DNA of 64,000 nt from contig NZ_LFBV01000009.1 of NCBI RefSeq assembly GCF_001905345.1, forward strand, positions 310,001 through 374,000, read 5' to 3'. Under the pieces are notes generated by a model, which saw only the letters and a list, made by a program, of their open reading frames with translations, was not told the DNA's origin and made no database searches. The position numbers and the translations under genes were made by a program. The DNA comes from Streptomyces uncialis (GTDB taxonomy: Bacteria > Actinomycetota > Actinomycetes > Streptomycetales > Streptomycetaceae). Below, piece by piece: positions 1-8,867 of this stretch (its first letter is position 1; each line of letters opens with the position of its first letter).

Positions 1-184
1 GATTCTCCGTCCTCGATCCGACACGCTCGGTAACACGTTCAGTGGTCCGACTGAAGAGCATCGGAGTCTGCGAGCAGAGATTCCCGCCCACCCCCTCCCG
101 CAGCCATGCGAGTCCGCGAGGAGGGTGGTTGAACCCCAGCCCCGGGCTGATGACAGCCCGCAGCCTGACCGCAGCCCCAGGTGG

Positions 185-214
185 GCGCCCCCATAGGGGC
201 GCGGGGAACTGCGC
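185..214 (+). repeat. Hairpin repeat element, GGGGAACTGCGC type
   Basis: GCGCCCC (185-191) pairs with GGGGCGC (196-202) around a CATA loop, followed directly by GGGGAACTGCGC (203-214). The same layout recurs at 8306, 8435 and 8564, and the core occurs in reverse at 22267-22285. I recall this motif as a common intergenic repeat in Streptomyces genomes; its function is unknown to me. Confidence 0.75.
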
Positions 215-266
215 ACCCACGGACGACCTGTACAGGAACGAAGTACGTCCAGCCGGACAGACCTAG

Positions 267-391
267 GAAGCGCAAGCGAAGGCGGCCTGCGGGGAACTGC
301 GCACCCCCGTCCGACCCGCACAGGGACAGGTGCGTCCAGCGCAAGGGACCTCGGAAGCGCGAGCGAAGGCGGTCCAGCGCAAGCGAAGGCG
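267..391 (+). repeat. Three short direct repeats, core AGCGCAAGCGAAGGCGG
   Basis: Near-identical units occur at 267-286, 353-372 and about 373-391, differing by one or a few bases. A fourth GGGGAACTGCGC core (291-302) lies between the first two. Similar CGCAAGCGAAGG strings recur in the 8.6-8.7 kb array, so this is a shrunken copy of the same repeat family. Confidence 0.65.
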
Positions 392-516
392 GCCCTCGGA
401 CAATGTGGCCAGGATGTGGTGACGTTCCGTACGGGGTGGACAAACGACGGGGCTGACCGGCGCCTCTACCGTGGTGCAGACACCGCACCGCGACAGGGAA
501 GGGCCGGACCCCGGAC

Positions 517-1962
517 ATGACCCCCACCACCGCCTTCTGGCTGGCCGGCCGCCAGGCCACCGGCGACACCACGTTCGACGTCACCTCCCCGTGGGACAAC
601 CGCCTGGTCGGCAAGGTGAGCGTGCCCACCGAGGCCCAGGTCGAGGAGGCCGTGGCCAAGGCCCACGCCACCGTGGAGTGGTTCGCCGCGACCCCGGCCC
701 ACGTCCGCGCCGCGGCCCTCCTCCACGTCTCCGAGGGCCTCGCGTCCCGCACCGAGGAGATCGCCCAGCTGATCTCCGCGGAGAACGGCAAGCCGATCAA
801 GTGGGCCCGCGGCGAGGTCGGCCGCGCGGTCTCCGTGTTCCGGTTCGCCGCCGAGGAGGCCCGCCGCTTCAACGGCGGCGAGGCCCAGCGCCTCGACACC
901 GACGCCGGCGGCCAGGGCCGCCTCGCCCTCACCCGCCGCTTCCCCAAGGGCGTCGTCCTCGGCATCGCCCCGTTCAACTTCCCGCTGAACCTCTGCGCCC
1001 ACAAGGTCGCCCCCGCGATCGCCGCCGGTGTGCCGATCATCCTGAAGCCCGCCCCGGCCACCCCGCTGTCCGGGCTGATCCTCGGTGAGCTGCTGGCCCA
1101 GACGGACCTGCCCGAGGGCTCCTGGTCGATCCTCCCGGTCGCCAACGACCGTATGCCCGCGCTGGTCCAGGACGAGCGGCTGCCGGTGATCTCCTTCACC
1201 GGCTCCGAGACGGTCGGCTACGCGATCATGGACTCGGTCCCGCGCAAGCACTGCACCCTGGAGCTGGGCGGAAACGGCGCGGCCGTCGTCCTCGCCGACT
1301 GGTCCAGCGACGCGGACCTCGACCTGGCCGCCCAGCGCATCGCCATGTTCTCCAACTACCAGGGCGGCCAGTCCTGCATCTCCGTGCAGCGGGTGATCGC
1401 CGACGCCGCCGTGTACGACCGGCTCGTCCCGAGGATCGTCGCCGCCGTCGAGGCCCAGGTGACCGGTGACCCCTCCGACGCCGCGACCGATGTCGGCCCG
1501 CTGGTCAGCGAGGACGCCGCCAAGCGCGTGGAGTCCTGGGTCGACGAGGCCGCCGCCGCGGGCGCCGAGGTCCTCACCGGCGGCAAGCGCGACGCCGCCG
1601 CGTACGCCCCGACCGTCCTCGCCTCCGTACCCGGTGAGGTCACCATCGCCCGCGAGGAGGTCTTCGGACCCGTCCTCGTCGTGACGCGCACGGAGGGCGA
1701 GGACGAGGCGTTCGCCGCCGTGAACTCCTCCAAGTACGGACTCCAGGCGGGCGTCTTCACCCATGACGTGCGGGCCGCGTTCCGCGCCCACCGGGCCCTG
1801 GAGGTCGGCGGCGTGATCATCGGCGACGTCCCGTCCTACCGCGCCGACCAGATGCCCTACGGCGGCGCCAAGCTCTCCGGCGTCGGCCGCGAGGGCGTCC
1901 GCTACGCCATGGACGACTACACCTACGAGCGGGTCCTGGTCCTCACCGGCCTCGACCTCTGA
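517..1962 (+). CDS. NAD(P)-dependent aldehyde dehydrogenase family protein
   Basis: Cytosolic enzyme of the ALDH superfamily, expected to oxidise an aldehyde to the carboxylate with NAD(P)+. At 481 aa it has the normal family length. Visible landmarks are the FNFPLN segment with the oxyanion Asn at about 154, the nucleotide-binding SFTGSETVG stretch, the general base Glu249 in LELGGNG, and the nucleophile Cys287 in GGQSC. The C-terminal EEVFGPVL segment is also typical. The ATG at 517 gives a full N-terminus, although its ribosome site is weak. The gene stands alone and ends before two tandem hairpin terminators. The substrate cannot be read from sequence; succinate-semialdehyde or glyceraldehyde-3-phosphate-type activities are possible. 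Confidence 0.93.
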   Translation: MTPTTAFWLAGRQATGDTTFDVTSPWDNRLVGKVSVPTEAQVEEAVAKAHATVEWFAATPAHVRAAALLHVSEGLASRTEEIAQLISAENGKPIKWARGEVGRAVSVFRFAAEEARRFNGGEAQRLDTDAGGQGRLALTRRFPKGVVLGIAPFNFPLNLCAHKVAPAIAAGVPIILKPAPATPLSGLILGELLAQTDLPEGSWSILPVANDRMPALVQDERLPVISFTGSETVGYAIMDSVPRKHCTLELGGNGAAVVLADWSSDADLDLAAQRIAMFSNYQGGQSCISVQRVIADAAVYDRLVPRIVAAVEAQVTGDPSDAATDVGPLVSEDAAKRVESWVDEAAAAGAEVLTGGKRDAAAYAPTVLASVPGEVTIAREEVFGPVLVVTRTEGEDEAFAAVNSSKYGLQAGVFTHDVRAAFRAHRALEVGGVIIGDVPSYRADQMPYGGAKLSGVGREGVRYAMDDYTYERVLVLTGLDL

Positions 1963-2001
1963 CGTAGCGGACCCGAGGCGGCCCCCACCGGCCACCTCAC
2001 A

Positions 2002-2036
2002 CCACCGGCGCCCCACCTGTCCCGGGGCGCCGGTGG
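2002..2036 (+). terminator. Terminator hairpin 1 after aldehyde dehydrogenase gene
   Basis: CCACCGGCGCCCC (2002-2014) is perfectly complementary to GGGGCGCCGGTGG (2024-2036), a 13-bp stem with a 9-nt loop. It begins about 40 nt after the stop codon. There is no U tract, as is common in Streptomyces. Confidence 0.8.
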
Positions 2037-2038
2037 CC

Positions 2039-2073
2039 ACGGCCGGAGCCCGCTGTGCGGGGGCTCCGGCCGT
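2039..2073 (+). terminator. Terminator hairpin 2 after aldehyde dehydrogenase gene
   Basis: ACGGCCGGAGCCC (2039-2051) pairs perfectly with GGGCTCCGGCCGT (2061-2073), a second 13-bp stem only 2 nt after the first. After it lie two copies of TTCCCGGGA (2079-2087 and 2092-2100). I saw no clear promoter in the remaining 200 nt before the next gene. Confidence 0.8.
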
Positions 2074-2300
2074 CGGCGTTCCCGGGAGGGATTCCCGGGA
2101 GCCGGTGGCCCGGTGTCCGGGGGTGGTGGACCGGCCTCGCGGGCTTGGTCCGAACGGCCGTAAGAAGGCTGGCTGGCGCCGGGGGATTGGGGTAGAGGTC
2201 GGGTAACACCTTTCGACAACCCAGGGCGCGCACCGCGCCCCGAGCGGGTACGCGCGGCCGCGGGCGTACCCCTGTCCCGACTCGCGGTGAGGTGACCCTC

Positions 2301-4238
2301 ATGACCGCATCACCCCCGAAACCCGCCGTCACCGAACGCGAGGCCCGTCAGGTGGCCGAGGAGGCGCGTGAGCAGGGCTGGCGCAGACCCAGCTTCGCCA
2401 AGGAACTCTTCCTCGGCCGCTTCCGCCTCGACCTGATCCATCCGCACCCGGCGCCCGCCGACGACGCGGTCCGGCGCGGCGAGGAGTTCCTGTCCAGGCT
2501 GCGCGACTTCTGCGAGACCCGGATCGACTCCGCGCGGATCGAACGCGAGGCCCGTATCCCCGACGAGACGGTGACCGGCCTCAAGGAGCTCGGCGCCCTC
2601 GGGATGAAGATCGACGTCAAGTACGGCGGGCTCGGCCTCACCCAGGTCTACTACAACAAGGCCCTCGCCCTCGTCGGCACCGCGAGCCCCGCGATCGGCG
2701 CGCTGCTCTCCGCCCACCAGTCCATCGGTGTGCCGCAGCCCCTGAAGCTCTTCGGCACCCAGGAGCAGCGCGAGGAGTTCCTGCCGCGCTGCGCCCGTAC
2801 CGATATCTCCGCGTTCCTGCTGACCGAACCCGATGTCGGCTCCGACCCGGCACGCCTGGCCACCGCGGCCGTCCCCGACGGTGACGAGTACGTCCTGGAC
2901 GGGGTGAAGCTGTGGACCACCAACGGGGTCGTCGCGGATCTCCTGGTCGTCATGGCGCGGGTCCCGAATGGCGAGGGGCATCCGGGCGGCATCACGGCGT
3001 TCGTCGTGGAGGCGGACAGCGACGGCATCACCGTCGAGAACCGCAACGCCTTCATGGGGCTGCGCGGCATCGAGAACGGCGTCACCCGTTTCCAGGGGGT
3101 CAGGGTCCCGGCGGCGAACCGTATCGGCGCGGAGGGCGCGGGGCTGAAGATCGCCCTGACCACGCTCAACACCGGACGGCTGTCGCTGCCCGCGATGTGC
3201 GTCGGCGCGGGCAAGTGGTGTCTGAAGATCGCCCGTGAGTGGTCGGCGGTCCGGGAGCAGTGGGGCAAGCCCGTCGCCCACCACGAGGCGGTCGGGGCGA
3301 AGATCTCCTTCATCGCGGCGACCACGTTCGCCCTGGAGGCCGTGGTCGACCTGTCGTCCCAGATGGCCGACGAGAACCGCAACGACATCCGCATCGAGGC
3401 CGCGCTCGCCAAGCTGTACGGCTCCGAGATGGCGTGGCTGATGGCCGACGAACTGGTGCAGATCCGCGGCGGACGCGGCTTCGAGACCGCCGAGTCGCTC
3501 GCCGCGCGCGGTGAGCGGGCCGTGCCCGCCGAGCAGATGCTGAGGGACCTGCGGATCAACCGGATCTTCGAGGGGTCCACCGAGATCATGCATCTGCTGA
3601 TCGCCCGAGAGGCCGTCGACGCGCATCTGTCGGTCGCGGGCGACCTCATCGACCCCGAGGTGTCCCTTCAGGACAAGGCGCGCGCGGGCGCGAAGGCGGG
3701 CGGTTTCTACGCCCGCTGGCTGCCCCGGCTGGTCACGGGCGCGGGCCAGCTCCCGAACGCGTACACCGCGTTCCACCCCGGCGGCTACGCCGATCTCGCA
3801 ACCCATCTGCGGTACGTGGAGCGGGCCTCGCGCAAGCTCGCGCGTTCGACGTTCTACGCGATGTCCCGCTGGCAGGGGCGGATGGAGACCAAGCAGGGTT
3901 TCCTCGGGCGGATCGTCGACATCGGCGCGGAGCTGTTCGCGATGAGCGCGGCGTGTGTACGGGCCGAGCATCTGCGGACGACCGGCGACCACGGCAAGGA
4001 GGCGTACCAGCTCGCCGATGTGTTCTGCCAGCAGGCCAGGGTGCGGGCCGACGAGCTGTTCGGGCGGCTGTGGACCAACACGGACGAGGCCGACCGGAAG
4101 GTCGTCAGGGCCACCCTGGCCGGGGCGTACACCTGGCTGGAGCAGGGGGTGGTCGACCCGAGCGGTGACGGTCCCTGGATCGCCGACACCTCGCCCCCCG
4201 ACACCCCCCGGCCCGATCTGCACCGCCCGATTCCCTGA
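2301..4238 (+). CDS. Acyl-CoA dehydrogenase (long form)
   Basis: FAD-dependent oxidoreductase of fatty-acid beta-oxidation that makes trans-2-enoyl-CoA from acyl-CoA. It is 645 aa, longer than the usual 380-aa enzymes, with a C-terminal helical extension of about 200 residues after the catalytic core. Core landmarks are AFLLTEPDVGSDPAR and LDGVKLWTTNG for FAD and substrate contacts, and QIRGGRGFETAES followed by RDLRINRIFEGSTEIMH near the end of the core. This architecture resembles the very-long-chain/FadE5-like group. I chose ATG 2301, which has GAGGTGA eight bases upstream, over an in-frame GTG at 2292. It is a single-gene unit ahead of dxr. Confidence 0.92.
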   Translation: MTASPPKPAVTEREARQVAEEAREQGWRRPSFAKELFLGRFRLDLIHPHPAPADDAVRRGEEFLSRLRDFCETRIDSARIEREARIPDETVTGLKELGALGMKIDVKYGGLGLTQVYYNKALALVGTASPAIGALLSAHQSIGVPQPLKLFGTQEQREEFLPRCARTDISAFLLTEPDVGSDPARLATAAVPDGDEYVLDGVKLWTTNGVVADLLVVMARVPNGEGHPGGITAFVVEADSDGITVENRNAFMGLRGIENGVTRFQGVRVPAANRIGAEGAGLKIALTTLNTGRLSLPAMCVGAGKWCLKIAREWSAVREQWGKPVAHHEAVGAKISFIAATTFALEAVVDLSSQMADENRNDIRIEAALAKLYGSEMAWLMADELVQIRGGRGFETAESLAARGERAVPAEQMLRDLRINRIFEGSTEIMHLLIAREAVDAHLSVAGDLIDPEVSLQDKARAGAKAGGFYARWLPRLVTGAGQLPNAYTAFHPGGYADLATHLRYVERASRKLARSTFYAMSRWQGRMETKQGFLGRIVDIGAELFAMSAACVRAEHLRTTGDHGKEAYQLADVFCQQARVRADELFGRLWTNTDEADRKVVRATLAGAYTWLEQGVVDPSGDGPWIADTSPPDTPRPDLHRPIP

Positions 4239-4379
4239 CCCCGTACGCCCCGGGGCGCTCCCAGGGGGCGTGCGGGACAGGCGTACGCCCCGCGCGCCCC
4301 CGCGGGCGGGGAGGCGTCCGTGCCCCGCCGGGCACCCCGCCCCTGCCGCCCGGGGTCCCGGTGCGGTGACAATGGGGGG

Positions 4380-5657
4380 ATGAGCGACAGCCCAGCCCCC
4401 CTCGCCGACCCGCACCGTCTCTTCGACCCCGTCGGGAGCGGCGGTCCCCGGGACATCGTCATCCTCGGCTCCACGGGATCGATCGGCACCCAGGCCATCG
4501 ACCTCGTCCTGCGCAACCCCGACCGCTTCCGGGTCACCGCGCTGTCCGCCGCGGGCGGCCGTACGGACCTCCTGGCCGAGCAGGCCCACCGGCTGGGTGT
4601 CGGCACTGTCGCGGTCGCCCGTGAGGACACCGTCCCGCGGCTGCGGGACGCGCTGGCCGCCCGGTACGGGCCCGGCGGGCGGCTCCCGGAGATCCTGGCC
4701 GGACCCGGCGCCGCCGCCGAGCTGGCCGCCTCCCCCTGCCACACCGTGCTCAACGGCATCACCGGCTCCATCGGGCTGGCCCCGACCCTCGCCGCGCTGG
4801 AGGCGGGCCGCACCCTCGCGCTCGCCAACAAGGAGTCGCTGATCGCCGGCGGACCCCTGGTGCGGGCGCTGGCGAAGCCGGGCCAGATCATCCCCGTGGA
4901 CTCCGAGCACGCGGCCCTCTTCCAGGCGCTCGCCGCCGGGACCCGCGCCGATGTCCGCAAGCTGGTCGTCACCGCGTCCGGCGGGCCGTTCCGCGGCCGG
5001 ACCAAGGCGGAGCTCGCCGATGTCACCCCCGCCGACGCCCTCGCCCACCCCACCTGGGCGATGGGCCCGGTGATCAGCGTCAACTCCGCGACCCTGGTGA
5101 ACAAGGGCCTGGAGGTCATCGAGGCGCATCTCCTCTACGACATCCCCTTCGACCGTATCGAGGTCGTCGTCCACCCCCAGTCGTACGTCCACTCCATGGT
5201 CGAGTTCACGGACGGCTCCACCCTGGCCCAGGCCACCCCGCCGGACATGGGCGGCCCCATCGCGATCGGCCTCGGCTGGCCCGAACGGGTACCGGACGCG
5301 GCCCCCGCGTTCGACTGGAGGCAGGCGTCCACCTGGGAGTTCTTCCCGCTGGACACCGAGGCGTTCCCGTCCGTGGGGCTGGCCCGGCACGTGGGCGGGC
5401 TCGCGGGAACCGCTCCGGCGGTGTTCAATGCGGCCAACGAGGAGTGCGTGGACGCGTTCCTGAACGGCGGGCTGCCGTTCAACGGGATCATGGAGACCGT
5501 CACCGAGGTCGTCGCCGAGCACGGCACCCCCGGTACGGGAACTTCCCTGACCGTCGCGGACGTCCTCGAAGCGGAGACCTGGGCCCGCGCCCGGGCCCGT
5601 GAACTGACAGCCCGGGCGACCAGGACAGCGAAGACGACCGCGGAGGCGCGTGCATGA
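4380..5657 (+). CDS. dxr: 1-deoxy-D-xylulose 5-phosphate reductoisomerase
   Basis: Second enzyme of the MEP isoprenoid pathway: rearranges and reduces DXP to MEP with NADPH and a divalent metal. The 425-aa product shows the NADPH site ILGSTGSIGTQA near the N-terminus, the metal and catalytic segment VDSEHAALFQAL, SGGPFRG, NSATLVNKGLEVIEAH and VVHPQSYVHSMVE. The ATG at 4380 is used rather than GTG 4320, which would add a Pro/Arg-rich head outside the family. A GACAAT hexamer at 4368-4373 sits just upstream and the run of G directly touches the ATG, so a leaderless transcript is possible. It overlaps the next gene by 4 nt (ATGA). Confidence 0.97.
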   Translation: MSDSPAPLADPHRLFDPVGSGGPRDIVILGSTGSIGTQAIDLVLRNPDRFRVTALSAAGGRTDLLAEQAHRLGVGTVAVAREDTVPRLRDALAARYGPGGRLPEILAGPGAAAELAASPCHTVLNGITGSIGLAPTLAALEAGRTLALANKESLIAGGPLVRALAKPGQIIPVDSEHAALFQALAAGTRADVRKLVVTASGGPFRGRTKAELADVTPADALAHPTWAMGPVISVNSATLVNKGLEVIEAHLLYDIPFDRIEVVVHPQSYVHSMVEFTDGSTLAQATPPDMGGPIAIGLGWPERVPDAAPAFDWRQASTWEFFPLDTEAFPSVGLARHVGGLAGTAPAVFNAANEECVDAFLNGGLPFNGIMETVTEVVAEHGTPGTGTSLTVADVLEAETWARARARELTARATRTAKTTAEARA

Positions 5658-6955
5658 CACTCCTGATGACCATCCTCGGGATAGTGGTCTTCGCGATCGG
5701 CCTGCTGATCTCCATCGCCTGGCACGAGCTCGGGCATCTGTCCACCGCCAAGCTCTTCGGCATCCGGGTCCCGCAGTACATGGTCGGCTTCGGGCCCACG
5801 ATCTGGTCCCGCAAGAAGGGCGAGACCGAGTACGGCATCAAGGCCATCCCGCTCGGCGGCTACATCCGCATGATCGGGATGTTCCCGCCCGGCACCGACG
5901 GCCGGATCGAGGCCCGCTCCACCTCCCCGTGGCGCGGCATGATCGAGGACGCCCGCTCCGCCGCGTACGAGGAGCTGGAGCCCGGCGACGAGAAGCGGCT
6001 CTTCTACACGCGCAAGCCGTGGAAGCGCGTCATCGTCATGTTCGCCGGACCGTTCATGAACCTGATCCTCGCCGTGGCGATCTTCCTCGGTGTGCTGATG
6101 ACCTTCGGCATCGAGCAGCAGACCACCACCGTCGGCGCCGTCTCCGACTGCGTCATCCAGCAGAGCGAGAACCGCACCAAGTGCGCCCAGGGCGACCAGG
6201 CCGCCCCCGCCAAGCAGGCCGGACTCCAGAAGCGCGACAAGATCGTCGCGTTCAACGGCCAGGAGGTCCAGGACTGGTCGGCCCTCCAGTCGCGCATCCG
6301 CGACACCATCGGCCCCGCCACCATCACCGTCGAGCGGGACGGACAGCGCCAGGACCTCCAGGCCACCCTGATCAGGAACCAGGTCGGCAAGACCGACGGC
6401 GAGGGCGGCTACGTCAAGGGCGAGTACGTCACCGCCGGATTCCTCGGCTTCACCCCGGCCTCCGGGATCGTGGAACAGTCGTTCGGCCAGTCCGTGGACC
6501 GGATGGGCGACATGATGCAGAACGGCGTCGAGTCGCTGATCGCCCTGCCCACCAAGGTCCCCGCCCTCTGGGACGCCGCCTTCGGTGACGGCCCCCGCGA
6601 GGCCGACTCCCCGATAGGGGTCGTCGGCGCCGCCCGGGTCGGCGGCGAGGTCCTCAACCTGGACATCCCGCCGGAGAACCAGGTCGCGATGATGCTGTTC
6701 CTTGTCGCGGGCTTCAACCTCTCGCTGTTCCTGTTCAACATGCTCCCGCTGCTCCCGCTCGACGGCGGACACATCGCGGGCGCCCTGTGGGAGTCGGTGC
6801 GGCGCAGGACGGCCCGGCTCTTCAAGCGGCCCGACCCGGGGCCGTTCGACGTGGCGAAGCTGATGCCCGTCGCCTATGTCGTCGCCGGGGTATTCGTCTG
6901 CTTCACCCTTCTTGTCCTGGTGGCGGACCTCGTGAACCCCGTCAGAATCTCCTGA
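5654..6955 (+). CDS. rseP: RseP-like site-2 protease (M50 zinc metalloprotease)
   Basis: Intramembrane zinc protease that cuts membrane-bound substrates, classically anti-sigma factors, after a first cleavage outside the membrane. The 433-aa protein has the HExxH zinc motif at His24-His28 (WHELGHLSTAKLFG) inside the first membrane helix. A central PDZ region follows (around KRDKIVAFNGQEV), then the second active-site signature LLPLDGGH in a C-terminal membrane segment and a last helix ending near the C-terminus. The gene overlaps dxr by 4 nt. The dxr-rseP-ispG order is standard in actinobacteria, so the link to isoprenoid synthesis is probably positional. Its sigma-factor partner cannot be told from this window. 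Confidence 0.94.
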   Translation: MTLLMTILGIVVFAIGLLISIAWHELGHLSTAKLFGIRVPQYMVGFGPTIWSRKKGETEYGIKAIPLGGYIRMIGMFPPGTDGRIEARSTSPWRGMIEDARSAAYEELEPGDEKRLFYTRKPWKRVIVMFAGPFMNLILAVAIFLGVLMTFGIEQQTTTVGAVSDCVIQQSENRTKCAQGDQAAPAKQAGLQKRDKIVAFNGQEVQDWSALQSRIRDTIGPATITVERDGQRQDLQATLIRNQVGKTDGEGGYVKGEYVTAGFLGFTPASGIVEQSFGQSVDRMGDMMQNGVESLIALPTKVPALWDAAFGDGPREADSPIGVVGAARVGGEVLNLDIPPENQVAMMLFLVAGFNLSLFLFNMLPLLPLDGGHIAGALWESVRRRTARLFKRPDPGPFDVAKLMPVAYVVAGVFVCFTLLVLVADLVNPVRIS

Positions 6956-6970
6956 CCCACCAGGGAGCGC

Positions 6971-7001
6971 GGCGGCCGGACAGCACGCCTGTCCGGCCGC
7001 C
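6971..7001 (+). terminator. Hairpin terminator after site-2 protease gene
   Basis: GGCGGCCGGACAG (6971-6983) pairs perfectly with CTGTCCGGCCGCC (6989-7001), a 13-bp stem with a 5-nt loop, 15 nt after the stop codon. It suggests ispG is transcribed separately from dxr-rseP. Confidence 0.8.
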
Positions 7002-7119
7002 CACTCATGTGGCGGACCGTGTGGCGCGATGTGCTCCACGGCGTGTCGGTGCCGTAATCTCGGGGGTCGGAGCCCGCTGATGACGGGACCTCGATCCACT
7101 CCTTGGGGTTGCACAGCAG

Positions 7120-8277
7120 ATGACTGCGATTTCGCTCGGCATGCCGTCCGTTCCGACCAAGCTCGCCGAGCGCCGGAAAAGCCGGCAGATCCAGGTCGGA
7201 TCCGTGGCGGTGGGCGGCGACGCCCAGGTCTCGGTGCAGTCGATGACGACGACACGTACGTCGGACATCGGTGCGACGCTTCAGCAGATCGCGGAGCTGA
7301 CGGCGTCGGGCTGCCAGATCGTCCGGGTGGCGTGCCCGACGCAGGACGACGCGGACGCGTTGTCGGTGATCGCACGCAAGTCCCAGATCCCGGTGATCGC
7401 CGACATCCATTTCCAGCCGAAGTACGTCTTCGCCGCGATCGACGCGGGCTGCGCGGCGGTACGGGTGAACCCGGGGAACATCAAGCAGTTCGACGACAAG
7501 GTCCGCGAGATCGCGAAGGCGGCGGGCGCGGCGGGCACCCCGATCCGGATCGGCGTGAACGCCGGCTCGCTGGACCGCCGACTGCTCCAGAAGTACGGCA
7601 AGGCGACACCGGAGGCGCTGGTCGAGTCGGCGCTGTGGGAGGCGTCCCTCTTCGAGGAGCACGGCTTCCAGGACATCAAGATCTCGGTCAAGCACAACGA
7701 CCCCGTCGTGATGGTCAACGCCTACCGCCAGCTCGCCGCCCAGAGCGACTACCCCCTCCACCTCGGCGTCACGGAGGCGGGCCCCGCGTTCCAGGGCACC
7801 ATCAAGTCCGCCGTCGCGTTCGGCGCGCTGCTCGCCGAGGGCATCGGCGACACGATCCGCGTCTCCCTCTCCGCCCCGCCGGTGGAGGAGATCAAGGTCG
7901 GCATCCAGATCCTGGAATCGCTGAACCTGCGCCAGCGCCGCCTGGAGATCGTCTCGTGCCCGTCCTGCGGCCGCGCCCAGGTGGACGTCTACAAGCTGGC
8001 GGAAGAGGTCACGGCCGGCCTGGAGGGCATGGAGGTCCCGCTGCGCGTCGCGGTCATGGGCTGCGTCGTGAACGGCCCCGGCGAGGCCCGCGAGGCGGAC
8101 CTGGGCGTCGCCTCCGGCAACGGCAAGGGCCAGATCTTCGTGAAGGGCGAGGTCATCAAGACCGTCCCCGAGTCGAAGATCGTGGAGACCCTGATCGACG
8201 AGGCCATGAAGATCGCCGAACAGATGGAGAAGGACGGCGTCCCCTCCGGCGAACCCCAGATCTCCGTAGCCGGCTGA
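7120..8277 (+). CDS. ispG: 4-hydroxy-3-methylbut-2-en-1-yl diphosphate synthase
   Basis: Iron-sulfur enzyme (GcpE) of the MEP pathway that converts MEcPP to HMBPP. The 385-aa length is normal for the short bacterial form. The N-terminal TIM-barrel half shows QSMTTTRTSD and ADIHFQPKY. The C-terminal half carries the cluster ligands: SCPSCGRAQVD (two Cys three residues apart) and MGCVVNGPGEA (third Cys). The conserved Glu is in the latter region. It is preceded by a terminator and followed by a long repeat-filled gap, so it is probably monocistronic. Electron donors are not encoded nearby. Confidence 0.97.
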   Translation: MTAISLGMPSVPTKLAERRKSRQIQVGSVAVGGDAQVSVQSMTTTRTSDIGATLQQIAELTASGCQIVRVACPTQDDADALSVIARKSQIPVIADIHFQPKYVFAAIDAGCAAVRVNPGNIKQFDDKVREIAKAAGAAGTPIRIGVNAGSLDRRLLQKYGKATPEALVESALWEASLFEEHGFQDIKISVKHNDPVVMVNAYRQLAAQSDYPLHLGVTEAGPAFQGTIKSAVAFGALLAEGIGDTIRVSLSAPPVEEIKVGIQILESLNLRQRRLEIVSCPSCGRAQVDVYKLAEEVTAGLEGMEVPLRVAVMGCVVNGPGEAREADLGVASGNGKGQIFVKGEVIKTVPESKIVETLIDEAMKIAEQMEKDGVPSGEPQISVAG

Positions 8278-8867
8278 CCCCCCCACCCAGCGGACAACGC
8301 CAGGAGGCGCCCCCAAAGGGGCGCGGGGAACTGCGCAAGACCACCGAGCACCCGCACGGAAAAAGGTGCGCCCACCCCCGCGTACCCAGCACCGCAAGCC
8401 AAGGGCCCCCCGCACCCGGCGGACAACGCCAGGAGGCGCCCCCGGAGGGGCGCGGGGAACTGCGCAAAACCACCGAGCACCCGCACGGCAAAGGGCGCGC
8501 CCACCCCCGCGTACCCAGGGGCGCAAGCCAAGGGCCCCCCGCACCCGGCGGACAACGCCAGGAGGCGCCCCCAAAGGGGCGCGGGGAACTGCGCACCCCC
8601 CGGGCGCCCCGCACGGAAAAGGTGCGCTCACCACCGAGTACCCGGGGGCGCAAGCGAAGGGCGACCCGCACGGGAAGGGTGCGCCCACCACCGAGTACCC
8701 AGGGGCGCAAGCGAAGGCGCCCCGCACAGGCCCGCGCCACCGCAGGAGGAACCCCGCCCGCCCCGGGGGCCGAAGGGCGAAGCCCGAGCCCCCGGCGGGC
8801 GGGCACCCACCCCCACCGGCAGGTACAGTGCGGGGACCAGCAGCCCACCCGGTGAGGCCCCGCACCC
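8278..8867. other. Repeat-filled intergenic region between ispG and GNAT gene
   Basis: I see no gene in this 590-nt gap. It is dominated by a tandem repeat array (8291-8722, listed separately). The last 100 nt hold a TACAGT hexamer (8824-8829) that could be a -10 box for the following gene, but no matching -35 was seen. Confidence 0.7.
8291..8722 (+). repeat. Decaying tandem repeat array: 129-bp units, then 57-bp units
   Basis: A hairpin plus GGGGAACTGCGC block starts at 8306, 8435 and 8564, exactly 129 bp apart. The first two full units are nearly identical, with small changes such as AAA to GGA in the hairpin loop. The third unit is cut short and gives way to shorter units that start GCACGG at 8611 and 8668, a 57-bp period. 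All carry a GCGCAAGC-type string near the end. The pattern fits unequal recombination between copies of one intergenic element. The array lies wholly outside coding sequence. Confidence 0.85.

Larger units (their letters stand above)
1..516. other. Intergenic region upstream of aldehyde dehydrogenase gene
   Basis: I see no convincing gene here; the open frames that cross it have low-complexity, arginine-rich translations. It holds two copies of the GGGGAACTGCGC repeat core (203-214 and 291-302), the first directly after a GCGCCCC/GGGGCGC hairpin (185-202). It also holds three near-identical 20-bp units resembling GGAAGCGCAAGCGAAGGCGG (267-391). No promoter with two good hexamers was found. 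Confidence 0.6.

Noticed and set aside
39..1199. 386-aa minus-strand frame at the left end
   Set aside because: It overlaps the aldehyde dehydrogenase gene and has no domain; no real gene was seen entering from the left edge.
4320..4379. GTG start for dxr adding 20 residues
   Set aside because: The extension is Pro/Arg/Cys-rich and outside the family; ATG 4380 gives the normal N-terminus.
2310..5660. 1116-aa minus-strand frame opposite acyl-CoA dehydrogenase and dxr
   Set aside because: Composition is typical of an antisense frame in high-GC DNA (Arg/Gly/Asp-rich) and it crosses two clearly identified genes.
8291..8722. CRISPR array
   Set aside because: The direct repeats are full-unit tandem copies (129 or 57 bp) with no unique spacers, no short constant repeat, and no cas genes nearby.
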